A stretch of 46,568 nucleotides of DNA from Gracilaria domingensis (Eukaryota > Rhodophyta > Florideophyceae > Gracilariales > Gracilariaceae), in assembly GCA_022539475.1 (NCBI GenBank), contig VCMS01000342.1:58113-104680 (forward strand), written 5' to 3'. Each line of letters begins with the position of its first letter. The stretch's first letter is position 1. The notes below the pieces were generated by a model, which was not told the origin of the DNA, did no database searches, and saw only the letters and a program-made list of their open reading frames with translations. Positions 28,526 through 38,088 of the stretch are shown in pieces. Both the position numbers and the translations under genes were made by a program.

Positions 28526-29731
28526 CCCGCTGACCTCTGCCGTTATCGTTCGTCTATAGCCGCTCTCCCTCACCGCCGTTCACCCGCTTCGCTGTTTTCC
28601 TTTCTCGGTCTCTTCGTCGTTGCGTCGGGTGTGTTGACCGTGTTGATGGTTGATGTTGATCTTCTCCTTTCGGTCTTGCGTTCCTCCCTGAGGGCGTTGT
28701 GGTTGTAGTGGTTCGACGTTGATTCTGTATCGTGATTGTGTTTGGGCGCTCGTTGTTGCCCGTGTTGTCGATCACTATCCGTTTCGTTTGGTCTCCCTCT
28801 GTCGTTATTGTTGGGATCCCCGCGTCGTGTTGCGGGTTTTGATCCGAGAGGTTGAGGACCGTTCGTTGTTGAAGTCTGTGCACTGCGTGTGTGCTCAGCA
28901 GTTGTTGAAGTCTGTGCACTGTGTGTGCTCAGCGTCTGGGGTTGTCATCTGAGGTCCAGCGACAAGCGGTTGATCCGAGCAATCGGGGACGTTAGTCTGG
29001 CGGCTTGAACCAAAGCGGACGTGCTGTCTAGCGGGCTCCCACCGGTCCTTCGGGGCGGATAACGGTGTCGGTCGGAAGACCTGGTAGTACCGCGAGTGCT
29101 GAAGTGGACGGGGTGCCGTGACGCACTGTTGGACTTGGGTGGCTGACCTTTGTTGTTGTTGACCTGACTTTGTGTCGGGTTCTTGATCTGTGGTGAAAGC
29201 AAACCGAAACGAGCTTTTGATCCGTGCAACCTCGGTTGAGCGGGGAGGCGACGTACCGAAGGCTGACCTCCTTTTCAGGATCAGGCCGCGTGTGGGCATT
29301 ATTGTCTGCTCGTTAGGAGCGTACCTTGGTTTTTCATAGTAGCTGCAGTTTCGAGGTCGCGCAAGTTCTTGCAAGAGGCCAGATTGAGTTAAGTGGTGAA
29401 GACATATCTTTGGTCATTAACCATCCTTTGGACGCCTCGTAGAGAGCAACGCGCCTTCTCCTGGAACGCAGGAGGAGGTAGACTGCAGAAGTCGTTTCCT
29501 ACCCGGAGGGTCTCCGGGGGTCAAGGGTCCGATCCCCTAGGGTACTGGGAATTTAGTTCCTGCCAGTGGTCCCGACTATTGAAGTTTTTGTTGTTGTTGT
29601 TTGCAGTTGTTGTTGTTTGCTGCTGTTGTTTGCTGCTGTTGTTTACTGCTGTTGTTTGCTGTCGTTGTTTGCCGTTGCTGTCTACCCGCCATCGCCGTAT
29701 TTGATTTGCTCCCCTGTTCCCTTCTTACAAC
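28526..29731 (+). mobile_element. Leader of element B
   Basis: 1.2 kb without a credible ORF. It contains a 36-bp-scale tandem repeat (AAGTCTGTGCACTG...) at about 28870-28930 and a GTTGTT/GCTGTT microsatellite at 29581-29685 just before the gag start. Confidence 0.7.
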
Positions 29732-31720
29732 ATGGATTCGTTCAGTGGGCTCAAGATCGAGAAGTTGGGTGAGGATAACTTCCACACCTGGAAGCAGAAG
29801 ATTCATTACGTACTTGCACTGAAAGACCTCAAGAACCATTTCACCACTTCTGGACCCACCGATGAAGAGGAACTGGCAAAATGGCAAATCCGAGACGAAA
29901 GGGCTAGAGCGATCATTGGACTCGCGCTTGCCGACGAGCACTTGGATCACATTCGTGACATTGACAGTGCTGCTGACGCATGGAAGGCCATTTGCAATGT
30001 GTTCCAACGCAAGACTCTTCTGAACCGAATCAACGCCAGACGTGCTTTCTACTCTGTCAAGATGCGCGAGGACGAGAAGATGTTACAATTCATCAATCGT
30101 GTTCGGCACTTGGCCTCCGACCTCAAGAGTATGGAGGTCAACGTTGAAGAAGAGGACATTGCCATGGCCGCTCTATGTGGAGTTCCCGAACGTTTTGAGC
30201 ACCTCATTGTTGCAATTGACACCACGATCGGAGATCGCCAACTCACTATGGAGTTTGTGAAGAGCCGTTTGTTGCAAGAAGAGCAACGTATGAGTGATCG
30301 TGCCAAGGAGGAATCTGGTGGTGATGCAGCACTCGTGGGACGCCAGTTTCGTAGGAAGTCATTGAAGTCGGTTGTGTGTTACTATTGTGGCATAAAGGGT
30401 CATATCCAGAAGAACTGTTTCAAAAAGCAACGTGATGGGGCTAACAAGGATCAGATCGATGCTGCTCACCCAAGTGTACATACCGCGCTCAACGATGAGC
30501 AAGGTACGGGCGTCAGCGATTCTGACTTTTTATGCCTTATTGCAAATGGTGCCGACAAGGCCACTAACAGTGACTGGATTGTTGACTCTGGAGCTACTGC
30601 GCACATGACTTATGATGACTCAATGTTCCAAACGTACGAGACAAAGGTGTCGTCGGGTGTGAGTATCGGCAATGATTCCAAGTTGCAGTCTGTTGGTCAC
30701 GGAAGTGTGGAGCTCGATCTGACAGTTGAAGGGTCCAAGCGTAAGTGCAAGCTAAAGCAGGTGGTACACGTGCCCAACTTACGGTACCACTTGTTGTCTG
30801 TGTCACAGATATGTGATCCGGGCTGCACGGTAGTGTTTGACAAAGAAAAGGTATGTGTGTACAAGGGGTCAAAAGTGGTTGCCGTCGGGCGACGCGTCAA
30901 AGACCTGTACTACCTTTGCACTGCTGCAGAACAGCTCACGGACACGGACAGTGCGCTTGTGTCAGACTTGTCTCTTTGGCATGCTCGAATGGCTCATGTG
31001 AATGTGGAAGGCATCAAGCAGATGGCTCGAAATGGCGTTGTGTCAGGTCTGAATGTGGATGTGGCTCAGAAGGTGGATGTGTGTGGCTCTTGTGTAGTGG
31101 GCAAAGCAACCCGTGCTCCGACTCCCAAGCAAGGGGGGGAACGAGCTGAACACGTACTGGACCTGGTACACTCTGATATATCGGGTCCAGTGAACGTGAA
31201 GTCCTTGGGAGGCTCGCACTACTTTGTCACATTCATCGATGACCACAGCCGCTACTGCTTCTTGTACATGCTCAAGACGAAGGATGAGGTGTTCCGGATG
31301 TTCATCAAGTGGCTCAGGTTTGTGGAGAACCAGATGGGCAGGAAAGTGTTAACCATCACCGCTCGCAAGAGTGTGTTGCGTGCATTACGCAACGAAAATG
31401 GTGGTGAGTACTTGTCCAATCGGTTCTCCGAAAAGCTTGAGCAGTACGGTATTGAGCATCAGCGAACTGTGCCTTACAATCCACAGCAAAACGGGCTTGC
31501 CGAGAGGTTGAATCGCACACTCATGGACTTGGTCAGGTCGATGTTGCATCACAAGAATGTGCCAAAAAGCTTTTGGGCTGAAGCTCTGAATGTTTCTCTG
31601 TATGTGCGCAACAGAGTGACCTGCAAAGCGCTTCCGAGTGACGTGACTCCGTTTGAGCTGTGGCATGGACAGAAGCCTGATCTGAGCAATCTGCGTGTGT
31701 TTGGTAGCCGTTGCTGGTAA
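29732..31720 (+). CDS. Copia Gag-protease-integrase polyprotein (element B)
   Basis: 662 residues from the ATG at 29732. Gag domain with a CCHC zinc knuckle (CYYCGIKGHIQKNC, first Cys 216). Aspartic protease DSGATAHM (Asp285). GAG-pre-integrase zinc domain (LWHARMAHVN, CGSCVVGK). Integrase core with Asp482 (HSDISG) and Glu591 (LAERLN). The middle catalytic residue, normally the Asp of R-x-D-N-G-G-E-Y, is Glu555 here (RNENGGEY), spaced 36 residues from Glu591, so strand transfer is probably impaired. The frame ends with TAA at 31718-31720, directly after SRCW. The following codon begins the reverse transcriptase part in the same frame. Fragment D has a Tyr codon (TAC) at that place. Confidence 0.9.
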   Translation: MDSFSGLKIEKLGEDNFHTWKQKIHYVLALKDLKNHFTTSGPTDEEELAKWQIRDERARAIIGLALADEHLDHIRDIDSAADAWKAICNVFQRKTLLNRINARRAFYSVKMREDEKMLQFINRVRHLASDLKSMEVNVEEEDIAMAALCGVPERFEHLIVAIDTTIGDRQLTMEFVKSRLLQEEQRMSDRAKEESGGDAALVGRQFRRKSLKSVVCYYCGIKGHIQKNCFKKQRDGANKDQIDAAHPSVHTALNDEQGTGVSDSDFLCLIANGADKATNSDWIVDSGATAHMTYDDSMFQTYETKVSSGVSIGNDSKLQSVGHGSVELDLTVEGSKRKCKLKQVVHVPNLRYHLLSVSQICDPGCTVVFDKEKVCVYKGSKVVAVGRRVKDLYYLCTAAEQLTDTDSALVSDLSLWHARMAHVNVEGIKQMARNGVVSGLNVDVAQKVDVCGSCVVGKATRAPTPKQGGERAEHVLDLVHSDISGPVNVKSLGGSHYFVTFIDDHSRYCFLYMLKTKDEVFRMFIKWLRFVENQMGRKVLTITARKSVLRALRNENGGEYLSNRFSEKLEQYGIEHQRTVPYNPQQNGLAERLNRTLMDLVRSMLHHKNVPKSFWAEALNVSLYVRNRVTCKALPSDVTPFELWHGQKPDLSNLRVFGSRCW

Positions 31721-33767
31721 AAGGTGGTTGATCACAAATTGAAGAAGCTGGAAGAGCGTGCAGTGGAAGCCATCTTCATTGGGTACACTTCAGGCTCCCA
31801 CGGATACAAGTTGTGGGACAGCCAGAAGAAGAAGGTGATTGTGTCACGAGATGTTAGGTTTGACGAGTGCTCTGGAACTGAAAGTGACGAGCACTCTGAA
31901 CACGAGGACTATGCGGAAATCGACTTGGTCGACAAGTCGGGAGCTGCTGAATCCTCAACCTCTGACACATCCACCGATCATTCTGAAGATAACCCTTCTG
32001 CACCAGCTTCTCACGAGAGTACCACAAATGCCAGTACGGATGAGAACACCACACCAGACATACATGATGAGCCGGGAGTGACAGAGACGCAGCCCCTTCG
32101 TAGATCCACACGTCAGAGAAAGACGACATCCTCATGGTGGCGTGGTGCCAGTGCTTTCCTTACAGCCAGTGATGATACTCCTTCGTCGTACGGTGACGCA
32201 GTGTCACGTCCTGATTCCGAAGCTTGGAAGAAGGCGATGAAGAGTGAGTATCAATCGTTGATGGAGCACGACACGTGGGATCTAGTGCCAAGGCCAGCAG
32301 ACAGCAACGTGATTTCGTCCAAGTGGGTTTATGGGCAGAAGTATGAGGCTTCGTCATCTGGTGAACCGACAGTGCGTTACAAGGCTCGTGTGGTTGCAAG
32401 AGGCTTCCTGCAGATCGAGGGTGTGGACTTCTCAGAGACTTATGCACCTGTGGTGAAGTTCACATCCATCAGAATGATCTTGTCTGTGACTGCCGTGCGA
32501 TACTTTCACTGGCAGCAGATGGATGTGAAGACTGCCTTTCTGAACGGTGATCTTGACGAGACAGTGTTCATGGAGCAGCCAATGGGGTTCACACAGCAGG
32601 GAAAGGAGGACTTGGTGTGCCGATTGAAGAAAGCAATCTATGGGCTTAGACAAGCACCAAGACAGTGGCACGCCAAGATATACGCCTTCCTTGTTTGTGA
32701 AATGCACCTCAAGCCGAATGACGCAGACGAGTGTGTCTACACCGGGATCATACTGGGTTTCTTGGTTATCATTGCTCTTTATGTTGACGACTTGCTGATT
32801 GCGAGTCCGAGCATGAAAACCGTGGAACGTGTGAAGGCAGAGCTGTCAAGTCGTTTCCGCATGAAGGACCTCAAAGAAGCTCGCATGGTTCTTGGATTTG
32901 AAATCCATCTGGACAGAACCAAGCGAGAGCTGTACTTGACTCAGTCAGCGTACACGAACAAGGTCCTGGATCGATTTGGCATGCAGCTGTCGAAACCGGT
33001 TGACACTCCTATGGAGTGCGGTGTGGACTTGTCTGTTGAGGAGGAAGTGCTCACGCATGTACCGTATCGTCAGGCGATTGGCTGCCTCATGTATCTGTCT
33101 GTGGGAACTCGTCCAGACATCTCATATGCTGTGGCTAAGCTGGCCAAGTATGTTGAGAAGCCGGGAAACACTCACTGGAAGGCGGTCAAGCGTGTTCTTC
33201 GCTACCTCAATGGCACTACCACGTTCGGGTTGACGTATGGCTCCAGCACCGATTTGCAACTGCACGGCTATGTGGGCTCTGACTGGGCTGGCGATGTTGC
33301 CAACCGCAAGTCCACTAGTGGATACTTGTTCATGATGTGCGGTGGTGCTGTGTCGTGGTCATCTCGTCAACAGGAGGTAGTTGCTCTGTCGAGTGCGGAG
33401 GCTGAGTACGTGAACTTTGTGCTCTGGCACCAAGGAGGCGATCTGGCTTAGGCGACTTTGGAACGGCATCGGCAGTGTGATTGGCATGGAAGCAGAGGGG
33501 TCTGTGAAACTGCTGGTTAACCCAAATCCCATGTATGTTGCCAACCAGGGCAGCATTGACCTTGCTCGAAATGGAGTGGTGAACAGGAGAACCAAACACA
33601 TTGAGATTCGGTTCCACTTCACTCGAGAAGCTCTGCAGGCCAACTCGATTGTACTGTTCTACTGCCCGACGGATTCCATGGTTGCCGACATGCTGAATAA
33701 GCCGCTTGCGCGAGTGAAGCACGAGAGGTTCCGCGAAGCCGGTGGTGTGATCCACATAGAAGTTTGA
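31721..33767 (+). pseudogene. Copia reverse transcriptase-RNase H region (element B), frameshifted
   Basis: In the same frame as the upstream polyprotein but separated from it by one TAA. An acidic linker is followed by the reverse transcriptase (AFLNGDLDE, YVDD active site at about 32780) and RNase H (SDWAGDVANRKSTSGYLF). An extra T at about 33414 (GAACTTTGTG where fragment D has GAGCTTGTG) shifts the frame, giving a stop at 33451. The last 117 codons continue in another frame to 33767. The RNase H GYVDSDWAG motif reads GYVGSDWAG here. No initiator Met is expected because this would be made by read-through or processing. Confidence 0.85.
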
Positions 33768-33776
33768 AGTCAGTGA

Positions 33777-33787
33777 CAGAGGGGGGG
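33777..33787 (+). promoter_or_regulatory. Polypurine tract of element B
   Basis: ACAGAGGGGGGG immediately precedes the 3' LTR. The same tract is seen in reverse at 44501-44511 in element C. Confidence 0.85.
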
Positions 33788-34555
33788 TGTTGGATGTTGA
33801 CCCTGTGCTGTCACTGAAAACCAAAAGTGCTGTGGAGCATGGGCTGTTTTGGAGGGTGCCTTTGGAAAAGCGCATATGCGCCTCTGCGCAAACTCAACGT
33901 GAAACGGGCTTCTGATTGGCTACTGCAAATGGTCATATGCAATGTGGTTCGTAAAAGTGTTGTGGTGCTAATGGGTTGTTTCCGGGGTACACGTGTGTAG
34001 CTAGTACACTGGGCATACTGTACATGATGCACAGAGTACACACGTATGTATGTGGACATGGCGGACAGCTTGGTGTATCTTGGGCACTATGGTGAAGAGT
34101 TGATGCGGTGCCAAGAGGATTACAGTGTGGTGTTGTTGATGACGTAGGACTTGGAGTGAGTTTGTGGTGAAGTGTTGTTGGTGAGCTTGTACGTAACTGT
34201 TATGGTGTGGTGTAGGGATTACAGTGTGTTGGCACTATGAGAATCTGTGCATGGTCATGGTTATGTGTAGGCACGTAAGTTGTTGTGCACTGTTGTGCTT
34301 TGTTGTTGTAAGCTGCCATGATAGTGTGGGAGTGTTACCATGTTATGTTAGGAGAAGATTGGTAGTATTGAGTGTCTCTAGCTAGTGGTTTAGGTATTGC
34401 TTGGAGTTGGAGGTTTGCGATGGTTGCGCAAAGTAGTTCTATATAAGCGGTGACTCGAGCACCTCCAAGTAAATTCCGAGCCAGAGCTGGCGAACTTCCC
34501 TTCATTACCTCCATCCTTTCTCTCAACCTTCCCTTTCTAGCTATAACTTCCATCA
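33788..34555 (+). repeat. 3' LTR of element B (768 bp)
   Basis: TGTTGGATG...TTCCATCA with an intact TATA box (TATATAAG, 34440-34447). The right flank is the gag gene of element E on the opposite strand. Confidence 0.9.
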
Positions 34556-35198
34556 TATGACGTGCATTGTACTCATCGATGAGTGTGGTAGCAACGTAGT
34601 CCCAAGTCAGTTCGGATATATCCTTAGTGCGCAACGCCGCGGCGGTCGACTCCAAAGAACTTTGCGGATCAATAGAAGCCAAAAGCATAGGAGCCTTATG
34701 AGTTTCTGGAATGGCAGCATCCTTGCCCATGCGATCCAACTGTGAGAACAGTGCAGTGGATTGATCGACATACTCAGACATGTTCTGCCCATTGTACGAC
34801 ATTCGGAACAGTTGAGTCTGAACCGCGATGCGGGAAACCGTTCGATTAGATGCATAACGTGCATCGAGCATCTTGAGCATTCGTGCCGGATCATCATCCA
34901 CATCCATAACGACACGCAAGGGAGCATCGCCAAGTGCACAAATGGTGATGCCACAGGCCTTTTCAAGCGTAGCCAATGTGCGAATGGGGTCCACAGAGGA
35001 TCCTTGACCATCAGTACCAGTGGTATCGGTTGACATGTACTGCGCGGCATCCGTGTTAACAACATTCCAGACACCTTTGATACGACATGCAGCACGAAGA
35101 CGATGTCGCCAGAGTGCGTAATCTTCACCACGCTTACCATGAAAGCGGGGGATCTTCACACCAGAGTTGGTTTCAGTTTCCTTTTCGGAGTCCGACAT
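34556..35198 (-). pseudogene. Copia Gag, element E, cut by the LTR of element B
   Basis: Starts at the ATG at 35198 (MSDSEKETET). Residues 15-210 have the typical Copia UBN2/gag layout (ALWRHRLRAACR, DARYASNRTVS, LFSQLDRMGK). After ATTLIDEYNARHM the frame runs into the element B LTR, so the zinc knuckle and everything downstream are missing. It belongs to a different gag lineage from element B. Confidence 0.8.
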
Positions 35199-35869
35199 TG
35201 TAAAAGATTCGTTCTGAATACAACCAGATCCAGGAAACCAAGTAGAAAACGGAAGAGGGAATCATAAAAGTAGCTTCGACAAACAACAATACAAGCAGAG
35301 TGAGGGACTCAATGCTTATGTTACACAAAGATGGTAAAAGCTGGAGTGGAGTATTCTCAACACTCAACAGCGAGGGCGCCAGCGGAGACCGTGTAACCAG
35401 GTCTACAATGCTCGTCGGGACGCGTCACGTACTCGATCACAGGCGGAGTTCGGGTACTCGACGCCTGGAGTATACTCACGGGTGAGACAGAACTCAACCC
35501 GGAAACAACAAGAAGAAGAAGAAGCAGCGGGTCCACTGGCAGGATCTAATATCCGGTTACCCTAGAGGTCCGAACCTCTGGTCCCTGGTTACTCTCTCCA
35601 GGTGAGGCACGGATTCTTCTTGACCTACCCTGCTCTGCCTACTTCAGAGCGAGGGGCTTTACAATCCCTACGAGACGTCCCAGGGAGGTTACCAGCCAAA
35701 GATATGCGTTCAATAGTTAGCCCCTGCTAGTCGCTTGCGGGAAATCAGCGCGGTCCTTCTGCTCGCTCGCTCGCTCGCTCGCAACGCGTACCTGTCGCAG
35801 ATAGGAAAACTTCGTAGAATCCAAAGGAGAAATTAGTAGAAGATCGTGACGTCTGCGAAGAGTCGACGC
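35199..35869 (-). mobile_element. Leader of element E
   Basis: 671 bp between gag and the presumed primer-binding site, with no ORF of note. It contains a GAA-rich run (35510-35525) and an imperfect (GCTC)n microsatellite at 35761-35782. Confidence 0.5.
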
Positions 35870-35884
35870 TTTGGACCCATAACC
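35870..35884 (-). promoter_or_regulatory. Possible primer-binding site of element E
   Basis: Minus strand GGTTATGGGTCCAAA, which matches the half-tRNA site of elements A and B in 12 of the first 13 bases. Confidence 0.45.
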
Positions 35885-36614
35885 TAATGCAACGAACGCA
35901 GGTTAGAGAAGTGAAAAGGAAAAAGATGTGAACATGATGGGTAAGACAAACAAAAGGGGGTAGGCCACCTCCGACCGAGTTTAGTGAACGGGGACGATCG
36001 CAACCTACTAGTACTAACCGCGCACCGCCGCCGTCGCTGCATGCGACATAACAGCACACGCTGTCAAAGTGTACAGCTTGACGACGAAAGCGCGCGAAAA
36101 TCATAATACGAATTCAAAACAACTAAATCAAACCGCGCCAAATCCAATGCCAACTCCATGATAAATTAGTAGCCCCAAAAAATCAACATTTTCAATCGGG
36201 CGCATCAAACCCGCTCGGGCAGCTCAGAATCGCACATTCGCTCCAAAACCCTTCGCAGTAGCCTAGAATCGCACATATTGCAAAACCCGTTCAAAACAGC
36301 CTGTATTCGCACATTCTCAGCTACTGCATAACTGGCCAGCAGTAGCAGACTTCAGCCAATCACAGCGCACCACTTGTGCCATTCGCCACTCCTGCCCCAG
36401 ACAGCCAGGTCCACTTGTCCACACTACGTTGCATATACGCATTTGCAGTAGCCAATAATATTGCAGTATCACGTTGGGTTTGTGGAGAGGCGCATATGCG
36501 CTTTTCGCGCGAGGGTGCCCAAAAGTGGCCATGCTCCCCTGCAACTTTGTGTTCCAAGTACTTGGAGCACCCTTGAGAGACTGACAGGCACTCGACCATG
36601 ACCCAACATCAACA
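35885..36614 (-). repeat. Probable 5' LTR of element E
   Basis: On the minus strand it begins TGTTGATGTTGGG at 36614 and ends at the presumed primer-binding site. Its first 200 bp (36420-36614) are clearly related to the U3 of the element B and C LTRs (GAGGCGCATATGCGCTTTTC block, TTTGCAGTAGCCAAT block). The remainder is not visibly related, so the inner boundary is tentative. Confidence 0.5.
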
Positions 36615-37157
36615 GCACGCGTCAGGTGTCCCTTGACGTGGTCACTTATCGACAAGCAGTGACGACGGAACAGCATTACTGCCAACCAACCACACGTAGT
36701 ACACGAAACTGGATAAACATAAAATCAGAACAAAGCACAAAGGCGTCACCTGGGTGGAGCCACCCCGCCGCCTCCCCGCCGCCACCCCGCCGCCACTCTG
36801 CCAAAGCTTCGAATTCTAGATTCTCTACACAATCTGCAGCGCATAGTAAGCGCTTCAATCCCGCTCGCTAAGCGAGATTGTCTCAGCGCAACTTCCATGT
36901 GAAATTTGGACCAAACTCTTCGCCCGGTTTCTTGCTCTCCTTGTTCAATGTGCACCTTTAATACTCTACTTGACAGAATCACAACAGCCAATTGAATTCC
37001 AACGTTCTCGTCACCCTTCGTAGCCAATAATCGGACAGCAATCTCGTCACCTTTTTCGCCCTCTGCACCAATCACAACCTACATGGTACACCTTTGCATT
37101 AGCAGACAAAGCCAAGGCCGCGCTTTTGAGAGCTTGCGTGCCCGCGTTGCCCATCAT
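36615..37157. other. No recognisable gene
   Basis: Contains a CCCCGCCGCC-type minisatellite (about 36766-36798) and otherwise unassigned sequence between element E and a decayed gene. Confidence 0.4.
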
Positions 37158-38072
37158 TATGCCCAGCAAAGAGCAAACTCTGCAGCAGATAAGCGTCTGT
37201 GCGCCGCGACTGATCTCGTCCGCCACCATTTACGAGGTGCGTACGATCCATGCCGGCTTTATGTTCTATTGTTCCAACGTGCCGGGTCCTTTGGGTCTAC
37301 AAGATATCAACTCTAAAGAACGTATGATTTCGTTGGATATACCAGCGCAGACCGTCTTGTACTGCTGTTGCTTCCCATTGCTTCTATTGTGCGTTTGCGA
37401 ACAAAATAGGGTACAGTTTACATATGGGATACGCTGTGCTCTACTCTCATGGAGTCTTTTCGCATGTGCTGTGGGTCGCGACAGAGTCGTGTCATGTGTA
37501 TATGGAAAATCTTTTCATAGGCGCGCTGTTCTACCAGTCTCTCGCGCAAAGTTGTCCCGTATGTGCTGTGTGATAAACCGCGCAAGGCCGATTGCTCGTG
37601 TGTTTCTGAGCCTCTGACGCACTGTTACGTGTGTGGAACCCCACGAATGTGAACAATCCCGCCATATATCGGCCGATACGGAACATATTACGTCTCTCAA
37701 GTGGCGTTCGGGTGGTATTGCTTGCTTGGATACATTTATGACATGTCTCGTGTGGCGATTACGGGCGTGCCGGATGGCTCTGTTATGCTTCGGTTCTCAA
37801 TCCGAGGTCGTCATCCATTTCGTCGCAATTGCATTCAATTAACAGCTAAATCAGGTTTCAGGTACCTTCATCTCTGCGTTTTTCACAATGTGGCAGCATT
37901 TGAGCGCTACGCAGACACCAAACGAGCACTATGTATGGCTTGCACAGGATCCTCGCACACTCTAAGATTACAAATGGCTTGCCAGTCTGTGTTCTCCGTG
38001 AACAAAGGAGGTAGCAATCATGCACATGGAAGTACTTCTTTACTCTGGATTGATGTCTTTCTAACGGAGTAG
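37158..38072 (+). pseudogene. Decayed gene of unknown function, Cys-rich
   Basis: Protein-like sequence runs through the whole stretch but in changing frames: 37158 to about 37365 (MPSKEQTLQQISVCAPRL), then +1 to about 37580 (MGYAVLYSHGVFSHVLW, SCPVC), then another frame to 37650 (LTHCYVCGTPRM) ending at TGA. After that stop the same frame is open to 38072 (YYVSQVAFGWYCLLGYIYDMSR). Cys pairs suggest metal or disulfide sites. I recognise no family. It ends 17 bp from the stop of the opposite-strand transposase, so it might belong to the same DNA transposon or be a host relic. Confidence 0.4.
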
Positions 38073-38088
38073 ACTTCACGAAAACGCG

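Larger units (their letters stand above)
27743..34555 (+). mobile_element. Copia-type LTR retrotransposon, element B, nearly complete
   Basis: 6813 bp: 5' LTR 27743-28510, primer-binding site, 1.2-kb leader, gag-protease-integrase, in-frame TAA, reverse transcriptase-RNase H, polypurine tract, 3' LTR 33788-34555. The order protease, integrase, reverse transcriptase, RNase H is diagnostic of Ty1/Copia. The bases flanking the two LTRs (GGGAT on the left, TATGA on the right) do not form a target-site duplication, so the present ends are probably not one insertion event. Coding lesions make it non-autonomous as written. Confidence 0.9.

Noticed and set aside
35761..35782. (GCTC)n tract as a functional element
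   Set aside because: Short plain microsatellite in a dead element's leader.
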